Assembly (NCBI GenBank): GCA_050942875.1
Contig: JBMNOD010000006.1
Coordinates: 1 to 64,000, forward strand
Origin: JAAZAI01 sp050942875
GTDB lineage: Bacteria > Verrucomicrobiota > Kiritimatiellia > RFP12 > UBA3636
DNA: 64,000 nt
Reading direction: 5' to 3'
The notes under the pieces are model-generated. The model was not told the origin of the DNA. It was given only the letters and a program-made list of their open reading frames with translations, and made no database searches. How positions within the stretch are numbered: position 1 is the stretch's first letter; each line of letters opens with the position of its first letter. Below, one piece after another: positions 15,504-27,730 of the stretch. The position numbers and the translations under genes were made by a program.

Positions 15504-17225
15504 ATGAAGACATCTACGATCACGCGACTCAGCCTCGCAGCAGCGTCGCTCATTGCCATCGCCCCCCTCCATGCCGACACAATCAACTGGACCGGCGGCG
15601 GATGCGGGACCAACTGGAACGAGGCCGCCAACTGGGGCGGCATCCTTCCCGGCCCAACGGATGAGGCCAAGTTCACCGACACGGGCCTGACAGCCGGCCG
15701 CGTCATCGTCCTCGGCGCGGCCCAGACGAACGGCAGCCTGCTCATCGACTCCACCGTGGACTTCACCATCGGCAATGCCGCCGGAAACACTGAAGGCCAT
15801 ACATTGACCGTGACGAACGTGACGCGATCCAGCGGCTCAAGCGGAACGCAGAAAATCACCGCCGACCTTGCGCTGCCGAACGACACGACCTGGACCATCG
15901 ACGGAAGCGACATGCTGATCGCCGGCAAAATCGCCGGCGACGGCGCGATCAACAAGCTGGGGGCTGGAGAGTTGCGGTTGAACAACGCACACAGCTCCTC
16001 GCGAACGGGGGCGACCTTTGTCAGCCAAGGCATGCTGTCGGTAGCCGGATCCGGGAGGAATGAACAGGGGATCAAGGGCGGCCAACTCGGTGCGGGGGAT
16101 CTGCTCGTCGGCAACGGAACGGATCCAGCCCTGTTCCAACTTCACTATGGCAACAACTGGAACTTCAACCTGTTCGGCGACGACGCCTCGATCACCGTCA
16201 GAAACAATGCAGTCCTGGATCTGGAAACCTGCTACACGGCGGCTGACGGGCGCACCGAGAACATCTCGTCCCTGACGGTAGAAGCCGGAGGATTGGCGAA
16301 GTTTGGAAAATACACGCTCTACACGGGAGGATATACAACGACCAACGTCATGATGAAAGGGGGAACCATCACCGGCACCGAGGGCTTTGTCTCTCCCGTC
16401 AGCGGCTTCATCGTCGTCGATCCATCGGCCTCCGAAATGTCCACGATTTCGGCGAAAATCAAGGTCTCGTGGAAGTACTCCAACGGCTCCCTCTACACCC
16501 GATTCCTGATCGCCGACTTGGCCGGCATTCCCGTGGACCTGAAATGCACCGGCGCCTTTGTGAATCTTTGGGATGCCAGAGACGGATTCGAAAAAGTCGG
16601 ATCCGGCGTCATGAAGATCACGGGCGGCGGCACCTACGGCGGCAAGTCCACGTCAGAGGGTGTGACACGCATCAAAGACGGCACGCTGCTGGTCGACAAC
16701 ACAAGCGGTTCGGGCACGGGCAAGAGCTACGTTTCCGTGTCGGCGGGCGGGACGCTCGGCGGCACGGGCGCAATCGGCGGATTGGAGGCGTCACCATACG
16801 CCAATGTCTCGCTCGCCGGCGCATCCGACAATCCGGCCATTCTCGCACCAGGATCCATCGACGAGACAACCGGCGACCCCATCATCGGCACGCTGACCGT
16901 CGGAAGCGACACGCAGACCAACAACGTCACCTTCGATGCCTACAGCACGCTGAAGATCAATTTCGACACCAACGGCAACTGCGACAAGCTCGTGGTCAAC
17001 GGCGCGCTCTCGCTCGATTCCGCGACCGACAAGCTGACGCTCGACATCGCCGACTACGATGCGCTCAAGCCCGGCACCTACACGCTGGCGACGTTCACCG
17101 CGCTCGCAACGCCGGGCGCCAAATTCGACATCGTCGAAAAGCCCGCGCGCGGCACACTCGCCTACACGCCCACGAGCATCGAATACACCGTCCATCCGCG
17201 GGGCACAGTGGTCGTCATCCAATAG
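15504..17225 (+). CDS. Autotransporter-associated beta-strand-repeat surface protein
   Basis: 573 aa from the ATG with AAGGAAAAGGA upstream; an open frame extends back to 15423 but includes the leader hairpins. The signal peptide spans residues 1-~25 (ending APLHADT). The first module is INWTGGGCGTNWNEAANWGGILPG, as in the neighbouring 918-residue protein. Beta-strand-repeat modules recur, for instance DGAINKLGAGELRLNNAHSSSRTGATFVSQGML and GFEKVGSGVMKITGGGTYGGKSTSEGVTRIKDGTLLV. The C-terminal ~110 residues match the end of the first protein and finish HPRGTVVVIQ. No barrel or sorting signal is seen. Probably secreted or surface-exposed; role unknown. Confidence 0.83.
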   Translation: MKTSTITRLSLAAASLIAIAPLHADTINWTGGGCGTNWNEAANWGGILPGPTDEAKFTDTGLTAGRVIVLGAAQTNGSLLIDSTVDFTIGNAAGNTEGHTLTVTNVTRSSGSSGTQKITADLALPNDTTWTIDGSDMLIAGKIAGDGAINKLGAGELRLNNAHSSSRTGATFVSQGMLSVAGSGRNEQGIKGGQLGAGDLLVGNGTDPALFQLHYGNNWNFNLFGDDASITVRNNAVLDLETCYTAADGRTENISSLTVEAGGLAKFGKYTLYTGGYTTTNVMMKGGTITGTEGFVSPVSGFIVVDPSASEMSTISAKIKVSWKYSNGSLYTRFLIADLAGIPVDLKCTGAFVNLWDARDGFEKVGSGVMKITGGGTYGGKSTSEGVTRIKDGTLLVDNTSGSGTGKSYVSVSAGGTLGGTGAIGGLEASPYANVSLAGASDNPAILAPGSIDETTGDPIIGTLTVGSDTQTNNVTFDAYSTLKINFDTNGNCDKLVVNGALSLDSATDKLTLDIADYDALKPGTYTLATFTALATPGAKFDIVEKPARGTLAYTPTSIEYTVHPRGTVVVIQ

Positions 17226-17227
17226 GA

Positions 17228-17625
17228 GCCCGCCGTCCTCGGCGGCTGTTCGCCACCTGTGGACGCGGCGTCCCCGCCGCGTGTCGTCCCGCGCCAACTG
17301 GCGCGGGAGCACATGCACGAACATTCGTAGCGTGCCCGTAAAGGCATCCAACGCAAAGGCGTGCCCCCGTCTTTTTCTCACTCCCCGATTCCCGCTTCCC
17401 GCCTCCACATTCGCCACAACGCCTCACGGCGTCACTACGAACCTTGTGTGCGAAGCATCGTGGACGCGGCGTCCCCGCCGCGTGTCGTCCCGCGCCTTGG
17501 GCGCGGAGCGCCAAGCAACAGGGGCACGGACATTCCTGTCCGTGGTGTCCACGGGTTGGAAAACCCGTGCCCCTCTTCCTCTTCCTCTTCCTCCCTTCCC
17601 ATCCCCCACGCCCCCCCTTTAAGGA
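17228..17625. repeat. Repeat-rich intergenic block, second copy of the ~400-bp duplication
   Basis: Nearly the same sequence as 14983-15381: two TGGACGCGGCG palindromes, the CACGGGTTGG inverted repeat and the CTCCACATTCGCCACAACGC segment. The duplication continues leftward into the coding ends of the two surface genes and rightward into promoter and leader. Confidence 0.8.
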
Positions 17626-17655
17626 TTGACAAATCCGGACACAAGAGAGTAGATT
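17626..17655 (+). promoter_or_regulatory. Promoter of the sialidase-like gene
   Basis: TTGACA-N18-TAGATT, with the same CCCCCTTTAAGGA upstream segment as the promoter at 15382. Confidence 0.65.
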
Positions 17656-17747
17656 GAGCGATGTGATGGCATTTGGCAATGTCTGGCATTCCCAAATCCC
17701 CAAGACGCCGGAACTGCGGCATCGCCCAGCAAGGAAAAGGAACAACC
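17656..17747 (+). promoter_or_regulatory. Structured 5' leader of the sialidase-like gene
   Basis: A TTTGG...CCAAA hairpin at 17672-17696, then GCCG/CGGC, then AAGGAAAAGGAACAACC before the ATG at 17748. It is nearly identical to the leader at 15411-15503. Confidence 0.55.
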
Positions 17748-19598
17748 ATGAAACAGATCGCCCCCTGCTGCGACGAGCGCGTCAAGACGCTCCTCATGAA
17801 AATCCACGCCCCGGTCGTCGTCGGCGTGCCGCCCACAAACGCATTCCGCGATCTCGTGAAATTGCCCGGCGGCGAGCTCCGACACTATGGAATCCGACGG
17901 GAAGACCACGCGGCAAAGCCGATCTACATCGCCAGCCACGACTGCGGACTCTCATGGCAGGAACATCCCGTGCCCGAAGGATGCCCGGGAGCCTGCGTGC
18001 AAAGCCCATGGTCCGGTGATTGGATCACGCTCATCGACGCGCACGACATGAAGAACGACCTGCATCTGCACGACGTTCCGCTGGGCCTGTCGCCGGGCCT
18101 GCACGTCTGCCGATCCTCCGCCGGAATCGACGGCCCCTTCGAATTTGCACCCGTGTCAGAACGCCGCCACGCGATGCCGAGACAACCGCTCGCCCTGTTC
18201 TCGCGCAAGCGCTGGATCCTGTCCTGCCAGCGCAAAGACGAAAGCGACCGCAACGTCGTCGTCGTCTTCCGCTCCGACGACGATGGGAGGACATGGCGGG
18301 AGACGCGGTTGGGCACCCTGCCTCCGCACGTCGCCACAGGCCACCACCGCGGCGTGCGCTGGCAGAACTACGGATGCGAGCCGACCGTCGTCGAACTCTC
18401 CGACGGCCGGCTCTGGGTCGTCATCCGCACGTCGCAGGACAATCACTACGAGGCGTTTTCCGACGATGGCGGCGAGACGTGGACGCAACCCGTGCCTTCG
18501 CGCTTCTACGGCACAATCACCATGCCGACGTTTCTACGCCTGCGCGATGGACGGATCATCTTCTTCTGGTGCAACACCACGCCGCTTCCCGAACTCGACC
18601 ACGACCAGCAGAAGGAGCTGGCCGACTGGGAGCGACAGGGACATGGCGAGGACGTCTTCACCAACCGCGACGCCTTCCACGCCGCGATATCGGACGACGA
18701 CGGCCGCACGTGGAACGGCTTCCGCGAAGTGCTGCTCAACGAACGCCGCAACGATTCCGACTTCCGCACGAGCGGCGGCAACAGCGACACCCTCGACAAA
18801 AGCGTGCATCAAAGCCAGGCCGTGGAACTGCCTGAAGGGAAAGTGCTCCTGTCCGTCGGACAGCATCCACTCTGCCGCAGGTTGATGATCTTCGATCCCG
18901 CATGGCTTTACGAAAAAGACCGGCGCGACGATTTCCGCCATGGCCTCGGCGGCTGGAGCGTGCAGCAGTACGTCAAGGGCATCGTCGGGAACTTCAGAGG
19001 GCTGTCGGGCCATTGCGCCTACAACCGCCGCCCGGGCGCCCAGCTCGTGCCCGATCCCGACGGCGAATGTCGTGAAGTGCTGCAAATCGCACGCCATCCC
19101 GACCCCCGTCTCGTTGAAGCGACGCAGGGAGCCGTCTGGAACTTCCCGGCAGCCTCGTCCGGCGAGCTGCGCGTTGACCTGCGGATGCCGTCGGGCAGCC
19201 AGGGCTTCCGCCTCTGCCTCATGGATCGCTGGTTCAACCCGACCGACACGGTCGCCCACGAGTCCGCGATGTACGCCGTGGAAGTCGATGCACAAGGCCT
19301 CGTCGCCGGCACGCCGCTGGCGCTCCCTCCCGATGCCTGGCATGAACTGGTCGTCAACTGGATCGATTCACGTTCGGATCAAGCCACGTTGACGATCAAC
19401 GGCGAAAGCGTTTCGCTTCCGCTCCATGCGAAAAGCCTCAACGGCATCTGCTACCTGCATCTGCAGAGCCTCGCCTCAACGGCCGATTTCGCCGGCGTTT
19501 TGCTTCGAAGCGTCGAAGCAAAGAAAAATCTCGACACAAATCCACCTGGTCGAACCTGGCTGCCAAATCCGGGCGAAGACCATGCAGCCCGTCCTTGA
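17748..19598 (+). CDS. Sialidase/BNR-repeat protein with C-terminal lectin-like region
   Basis: 616 aa. A six-bladed beta-propeller is predicted from four Asp-box motifs (S-x-D-x-G-x-T-W): SHDCGLSW (~63), SDDDGRTW (~177), SDDGGETW (~237) and SDDDGRTW (~318). GCEPTVVELSDGRLWVVIR and the NSDTLDKSVHQSQAVELPEGKVLLS block are typical of exo-sialidase-like enzymes. From about residue 400 to the end lies a beta-sandwich-like region (GAVWNFPAASSGELRVDLRM, HELVVNW) resembling concanavalin-type domains. No signal peptide is visible at the chosen start, so export is uncertain despite the surface-protein leader in front of it. Glycan hydrolysis is likely; sialic acid specificity is not proven. Confidence 0.78.
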   Translation: MKQIAPCCDERVKTLLMKIHAPVVVGVPPTNAFRDLVKLPGGELRHYGIRREDHAAKPIYIASHDCGLSWQEHPVPEGCPGACVQSPWSGDWITLIDAHDMKNDLHLHDVPLGLSPGLHVCRSSAGIDGPFEFAPVSERRHAMPRQPLALFSRKRWILSCQRKDESDRNVVVVFRSDDDGRTWRETRLGTLPPHVATGHHRGVRWQNYGCEPTVVELSDGRLWVVIRTSQDNHYEAFSDDGGETWTQPVPSRFYGTITMPTFLRLRDGRIIFFWCNTTPLPELDHDQQKELADWERQGHGEDVFTNRDAFHAAISDDDGRTWNGFREVLLNERRNDSDFRTSGGNSDTLDKSVHQSQAVELPEGKVLLSVGQHPLCRRLMIFDPAWLYEKDRRDDFRHGLGGWSVQQYVKGIVGNFRGLSGHCAYNRRPGAQLVPDPDGECREVLQIARHPDPRLVEATQGAVWNFPAASSGELRVDLRMPSGSQGFRLCLMDRWFNPTDTVAHESAMYAVEVDAQGLVAGTPLALPPDAWHELVVNWIDSRSDQATLTINGESVSLPLHAKSLNGICYLHLQSLASTADFAGVLLRSVEAKKNLDTNPPGRTWLPNPGEDHAARP

Positions 19599-19909
19599 CG
19601 ACATGCTGAAATGACACGCGTCCCGTAAACGCAGCGAAGCAATTCTTTCCCCGCCACACCCGTCGACGCGGCGTTTCCGCCGCATCGACGGCATTTTTGT
19701 GGTCTGTCCCCAATTTTCATTTCGTGACGCCCAGCTCCCCGCTCCGAGGCGGCACACCTGCGACACACTGTCTCACTTGCGTGCCATTAATCGTGAAAAA
19801 CAGGTCGTTTTCGTGCTTGGCACGGCTCATGCTAATTTGAAGGCGTATTTTCACTTTCGTATTACTTTCGCGGCATTTTGCGCGAACTCAGCATAAAAGG
19901 AAAACAACT
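19599..19909. other. Intergenic region before dnaK
   Basis: No gene is seen. It holds a diverged GTCGACGCGGCG palindrome (about 19660-19690), a GTGGTCTGTCCCC variant (19699-19711) of the GGGGACAGACCCC element, and the dnaK promoter region. Confidence 0.55.
19817..19835 (+). promoter_or_regulatory. Sigma-54-like -24/-12 promoter upstream of dnaK
   Basis: TTGGCACGGCTCATGCTAA matches the consensus TGGCACG-N4-TTGCW at all but one position, with GG and GC exactly 10 bp apart. It predicts a leader of about 65 nt before dnaK. No CIRCE element or sigma-32 box was seen. A chance match cannot be excluded. Confidence 0.42.
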
Positions 19910-21832
<1,923 letters not shown>

Positions 21833-21923
21833 TCGACAATCACCCCGAACCACAACACTTAACACTCAACAAGAACCCAGGCCGTCCGCCACCGCGGACG
21901 GCCGCCACAGGAGAAAAAAACCC

Positions 21924-22208
21924 ATGAAGATCAGACCACTCGGCCCGCGCGTCCTCGTCGAACCCATCGAGGTTAAAGACCAGGTGAAGGGCGGCATCTA
22001 CATCCCCGACTCCGCCAAGGAAAAGCCCCAGGAAGGCAAGGTCATCGCCCTCGGCATCAAGCGCGACGACGACGGCGACGAGATCAAGTTCGACGTCAAG
22101 GTCGGCGACAAGGTGCTCATGCCCAAGTACGGCGGCACGGAAGTCAAGATCGACGACAAGACCTACCAGATCGTCCGCGAGGAAGACCTCCTCGGCGTGA
22201 TCGAGTAA
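21924..22208 (+). CDS. groES: Co-chaperonin GroES
   Basis: 94 aa. Forms the heptameric lid of the GroEL chamber. The start MKIRPLGPRVLVEPIEVKDQ, the mobile loop with VKGGIYIPDSAKEKPQEGKVIALG, and GDKVLMPKYGGTEVKIDDKTYQIVREEDLLGVIE are all standard. The ribosome-binding site ACAGGAGAAAAAAACCC precedes the ATG. It lies 91 bp after dnaK and 39 bp before groEL; the latter gap contains a short CTAACAACTAGCGACTG stretch related to the dispersed CTAG arrays. Confidence 0.98.
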   Translation: MKIRPLGPRVLVEPIEVKDQVKGGIYIPDSAKEKPQEGKVIALGIKRDDDGDEIKFDVKVGDKVLMPKYGGTEVKIDDKTYQIVREEDLLGVIE

Positions 22209-22247
22209 TTTACTAACCACTAACAACTAGCGACTGAAGGAAAACCA

Positions 22248-23885
<1,638 letters not shown>

Positions 23886-23930
23886 TCGGCCGCGCGCCGC
23901 CCTGCGGCGCATGACCAAACACACCAAACA

Positions 23931-23960
23931 GCCCGCGCTCAATCGAGCGCGGGCTTTTTT
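23931..23960 (+). terminator. Rho-independent terminator of groESL
   Basis: A perfect 10-bp stem GCCCGCGCTC/GAGCGCGGGC with a four-base AATC loop, followed by six T residues. Confidence 0.9.
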
Positions 23961-24006
23961 GTGCTTGAAACCTGAAAGCGGCGGCTCCCTGTCGCTTCTC
24001 CTTCCA

Positions 24007-24026
24007 TCACATATTCGAATATGTGA
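24007..24026. repeat. Second copy of the TCACATATTCGAATATGTGA palindrome
   Basis: A perfect 20-bp dyad identical to the core at 8610-8631, about 45 bp after the groEL terminator. Confidence 0.6.
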
Positions 24027-24617
24027 CATTTCTGAATTTGAAACTCGAAACCCGGCCTCTCCCGTGGGTGGGCGCCACGTGCCCGCCCGAACTACGGCAA
24101 CCACGGAATATAGACCTGAAGGGGACAGACCCCCCAAAAAATGATTCAGGGCGGCTTTGTCGTTTTTCAGGATCGGTCTGATCAGTCCGATCAGTCGGAT
24201 CAGCCCGATCATCCAAAAGCCCCCGTCCGCCTTCCTCGCCTTCTACACCCGCGTCCTCCGTCCCTCGCTCGCGCCCAAAGTGGACGCGGCGTCCCCGCCG
24301 CGTGTCGCCATCTCCGCCCACTCGCTTTGCGCATGAGCGCGATGCGCCTCAGAGGTGGGGCGACGCCGTCCCGGCGAGCCGGCCTCTGGTTCGCCCATCG
24401 CGGGCCGTGCCGTTGGGGGCCGCGGTCTCCCCGGGCGAATGGATTACGTTCACGTACTCGTACCCGTACCCGTTCACGTTCACGTATTCTTTTTTTCGTG
24501 TACGTGTACGCTTACCGCTTCGCTGTGTACGGGTACGTGAACCGCTTCGCTGTGAACGTGAACGACGCGCCTGAAGTGGACGCGGCGTCCCCGCCGCGTT
24601 TCGCCCCACCCTTTCCA

Positions 24618-24649
24618 CCATAATCTCGAAAAAAGTTTCGAGATTATGG
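24618..24649. repeat. TAATCT hairpin element
   Basis: Perfect 14-bp arms CCATAATCTCGAAA and TTTCGAGATTATGG around a four-base loop. Confidence 0.75.
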
Positions 24650-25131
24650 AAATGAATCCAATCCGGTTAATCCTGTAATCCTGTCAAAATCATTGACGAC
24701 ATGAGGTGGCGAATGGCGACACGCGGCGAGGACGCCGCGTCCACGTTGAGCACAAGGTTCGTAGTGGCGCCGTGAGGCGCTGAGAGCGCATGGAGAAGCA
24801 AGGGCTTGCGAATGGAAAACCGATGGGCGCTTCATTCGCCGTCCTTGCGCAAGATGCCCTTACGGGCCCACTACAAACGTTTTGCGGGATCCAACGATCC
24901 GGCGTTTGGTTCGCCCATCGCGGGCCGCGTCGCTGGGGACCGCGGTCTCCGCGGGCGAATGGATTACGTCCACGTACTCGTACCCGTACCCGTTCACGTA
25001 CTCGTTTTTTCGTGTACGTGTACGCTTACCGCTTCGCTGTGTACGGGTACGTGAACCGCTTCGCTGGGTACGTGAACGACGCGCCCAAAGTGGACGCGGC
25101 GTCCCCGCCGCGTTTCGCCCTACCCTTTCCA

Positions 25132-25163
25132 CCATAATCTCGAAAAAAATTTCGAGATTATGG
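25132..25163. repeat. TAATCT hairpin element
   Basis: Perfect CCATAATCTCGAAA/TTTCGAGATTATGG arms with a short A-rich loop, 32 bp in all. Confidence 0.75.
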
Positions 25164-25500
25164 AAATGAATCCAATCCTGTTAATCTTGTAATCCTGTCA
25201 AAATCATTGAAGCCATGAGGCGGCGAATGGCGACACGCGGCGAGGACGCCGCGTCCACGTTGAGCACAAGGTTCGTAGTGGCGCCGTGAGGCGCTGCGCT
25301 GGAAGCGCATGGAGAAGCAAGGGCTTGCGAATGGAAAACCGATGGGCGCTTCATTCGCCGTCCTTGCGCAAGATGCCCTTACGGGCCCACTACAAACGTT
25401 TTGCGGGATCCAACGATCCGGCGTCTCGTTCGCCCATCGCGGGCCGTGTCGCTGGGGATCGCGGTCTCCGCGGGCGAATGGATTACGCTCTCGTTCCCGC

Positions 25501-26808
25501 TCAAAGCAGCATCAATGCGCCAACGACAGCACCCAGGACGTAGCCAAGCACTTGGATTGCCCCGAGATGTTCAGCCGCGACCTCGTTGATCAAACTGTGG
25601 AACTCTTGCATGTCCATCTGATCGACGGCGGAGCGGATGCGGCCTTGCACATCGAGCTTTTCGATGATCAGCGGCGTCCCGTGCCGTCGAATGAAGCTTT
25701 CCATGTCGGGGCGCATCTTGGGCAGAAGCTCCGCCGCCCACTTCCAGAGATCTTCAGACTTCAGAACCAAGCCTGCCGTATCGGCCAGGTTGTTCTCCAG
25801 ATACGTGCACAGGGCGTCCTTGAAGCGAGAGCGGACGCCATCGATGAAATCGCCCACCGCCCCCTTGGCTTCCGGCGAGCGAATGTAGTCGCGAAGCGCC
25901 TGCGTCGCTTGCGAAAGTTCATCACGAAGAAGCGTCGTCGTCTCGCGCCGCTTGAGCCAATCCGCCAGGCCTTTTTCGATGGTCTGCTCGGAAATGAGAA
26001 AATCGGCGAGCAGACCGGCAAGCGGCTCGAGAACGACGCCGGCCATGCCGGTCTTGTCACGGCACCAGCTTTGGATCGTCTCGACAAGCCAAGGCTTGAT
26101 GCGCGCCGCGATGTCGGTTGAATGGTTGCGAAGCGCCCCGACAAGAACCTCGGCAATCTTCTCCCGCGTCGCTTCCGATTCCAGATAAGGGCCGATCTGC
26201 TCGTCCCAGAACGCCTGCATGTTCTCCGCCGTCATGATTCGGTCGATTTCGGCCATCAAGGCAGATTCAATGCGCGGCGCCAAAAACGCGGCGATTTCCT
26301 TGTCGTGGACTGCCACTTGATTCTGAAGCGCAGTTTGGATGGATGCGACGATGCCTGGGTTTTCAAGCATCCCCCCGGCCATCGAACAAAGATCGTCGGC
26401 CAGCTTTTCGGGCTGCAAAAGCCTTGTCGCCACCTGTTCGCCCATCAAGACGGCAATCCGATCCTTGTTCTTCGGAACGAGCCCCTGCTTCCAGTACCCG
26501 AAAGTCATCAACGGAAACAAATGGCGCCAAGTCTTTTCATAGGGCTTGAAAAGCATTTCGATGGCAATCCAGTTCGTGAGATAGCCGACTGCGGCCGAAA
26601 CGAGAACCGGGAAGCAACGATCTGAAAACCACCTCGGCGGCGCCACCCCGCAGCGTGCAAGCAACGGGATCCCGGCAACCCCCAGAATGGTCAAGAAGCT
26701 CAAGGGCTGGCAGACGAGTTCAAGCGCGGCAAACAGGCGTTGCTCGCGAGGAATCCTGCGGTTGCCAACCATTCTCGCCTTCAGCGCATACTCGGATAGA
26801 AGCGACAT
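25501..26808 (-). CDS. DUF445-family membrane protein, last gene of the dynamin-like operon
   Basis: 435 aa from the ATG at 26808, which has GAGG six bases upstream; longer in-frame starts overlap the M48 gene. It has two hydrophobic segments near the N-terminus (LELVCQPLSFLTILGVAGIPLLA and FPVLVSAAVGYLTNWIAIEMLF). The motif GYLTNWIAIEMLFKPYE is the DUF445 signature. A long, mostly helical soluble middle follows. The C-terminal IEKLDVQGRIRSAVDQMDMQEFHSLINEVAAEHLGAIQVLGYVLGAVVGALMLL is the second DUF445 block, ending in a membrane helix. Function unknown; DUF445 proteins are membrane-anchored, and the context of dynamin-like GTPases suggests a membrane-remodelling partner. Confidence 0.85.
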   Translation of the reverse strand: MSLLSEYALKARMVGNRRIPREQRLFAALELVCQPLSFLTILGVAGIPLLARCGVAPPRWFSDRCFPVLVSAAVGYLTNWIAIEMLFKPYEKTWRHLFPLMTFGYWKQGLVPKNKDRIAVLMGEQVATRLLQPEKLADDLCSMAGGMLENPGIVASIQTALQNQVAVHDKEIAAFLAPRIESALMAEIDRIMTAENMQAFWDEQIGPYLESEATREKIAEVLVGALRNHSTDIAARIKPWLVETIQSWCRDKTGMAGVVLEPLAGLLADFLISEQTIEKGLADWLKRRETTTLLRDELSQATQALRDYIRSPEAKGAVGDFIDGVRSRFKDALCTYLENNLADTAGLVLKSEDLWKWAAELLPKMRPDMESFIRRHGTPLIIEKLDVQGRIRSAVDQMDMQEFHSLINEVAAEHLGAIQVLGYVLGAVVGALMLL

Positions 26809-26836
26809 GGCCTGCCTCGACATTGGCGCTATGGCG

Positions 26837-27730
26837 CTACAAAACCGCCCCGCAATGCGGACAGAAAAGCGCGGCATCGCCCAAAGTCTTGCCGCATTTC
26901 GAACAATCGCGCGCCACCCCGCCAAGGCCGTCGCCTATGCTCAAAGCCTTCCGCATGCACTTCTTGAACTGGACGGAACGGCTCCACTTGAGGATTTCGC
27001 GGACGCGCACGGCGGCAAAGGGATGGCTCTGGTTCATCACGGCATAGCTTTGGAGCGTCTTGTTGAGCATCCCGTCGTTGTAGATTCTATCATACTCGTC
27101 GGCCTGCTTCGCCCATTCCTCGAAGTCGACTTTCTCCGTCAGTCCAATGGGGCCGCCCGCAAGACGCGCCATGGTCGTCGCCACGACCTGCGGCGACGTG
27201 ACGATGGCGGCGGCGCGATCGCAGGAAAGCTCGCTTCTCCTTTCCCAATACAGAAGTGCGTATTTGAGCGGGAGCGTGAGCAATCCCCCGAAGATCGGCA
27301 GCACATCCACACCCGACAGAAGGAAACGCGCCATGGTGTGATACAAGACATGGCGGCAAAGGATGTGCCCGCACTCGTGCGCAATCACGGCGTCGAGCTC
27401 TTCCGGCTTCAACAGCTCGACGAGGCCGGAAGTCATCGTCACAAAGATTTGCGTGTCGCCATACGTCCAGGCATTGGGCTGGGGATCCATTTGGAGGTAG
27501 AATTCGGGTTCCTGGATTCCCAGACGCTCGCAAATTGGAGGCAAGTGGTTGTAGAGATCCGGAAGCTGCTTCGGGGAAAGGCGAATGCACTGCGCCATGT
27601 TCTCGCCGTACAGAAGCTTCTCCCAGCCCATCTCCATGAACTTCTTGAGCACCTGCGAAAAGCCGGGTATGGCTTTGAGCTTTTCCAATGCGGCGGCATC
27701 TTCCGGGTGGATGAAATCGTCTGGATTCAT
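26837..27730 (-). CDS. M48-family zinc metalloprotease with C-terminal zinc ribbon
   Basis: 297 aa. The active-site motif AHECGH (HExxH at residues 118-122) is followed by SELSCDRA, giving the third zinc ligand (Glu167), as in HtpX/Ste24/Oma1-type peptidases. Hydrophobic stretches around residues 133-162 suggest membrane association. The C-terminus CSKCGKTLGDAALFCPHCGAVL has four cysteines (276, 279, 290, 293), a zinc ribbon not usual in HtpX. There is no signal peptide. The start overlaps the stop of the coiled-coil gene by ATGA. Family peptidases often handle membrane or misfolded proteins. Here the substrate may be a member of the same operon, but that is inference. Confidence 0.88.
   Translation of the reverse strand: MNPDDFIHPEDAAALEKLKAIPGFSQVLKKFMEMGWEKLLYGENMAQCIRLSPKQLPDLYNHLPPICERLGIQEPEFYLQMDPQPNAWTYGDTQIFVTMTSGLVELLKPEELDAVIAHECGHILCRHVLYHTMARFLLSGVDVLPIFGGLLTLPLKYALLYWERRSELSCDRAAAIVTSPQVVATTMARLAGGPIGLTEKVDFEEWAKQADEYDRIYNDGMLNKTLQSYAVMNQSHPFAAVRVREILKWSRSVQFKKCMRKALSIGDGLGGVARDCSKCGKTLGDAALFCPHCGAVL

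Larger units (their letters stand above)
24027..25500. repeat. 1.5-kb intergenic repeat island
   Basis: No convincing gene. It contains a GGGGACAGACCCC copy (24121), the TGGACGCGGCGTCCCCGCCG palindrome in direct (24282, 24580, 25090) and inverted (24720, 25235) form, two fold-back arrays of GTACGT/GTGAAC-like hexamers (about 24440-24570 and 24965-25080), two TAATCT hairpins and AATCCTGT repeats. A ~260-bp segment (about 24704-24965) is repeated at about 25217-25485; part of it recurs near 62960-63200. Confidence 0.8.

Noticed and set aside
14576..16114. 512-codon minus-strand open frame across the surface-gene junction
   Set aside because: Crosses two surface-protein genes and the repeat block; no ribosome-binding site or recognisable domain.
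23961..24006. A second terminator after groEL
   Set aside because: Only the hairpin at 23931-23960 has a T-run; the later palindrome at 24007 lacks one.
24141..25169. Several 60-160-codon open frames in the repeat island
   Set aside because: They translate palindromes and hexamer arrays; the same peptides recur wherever the repeats do.
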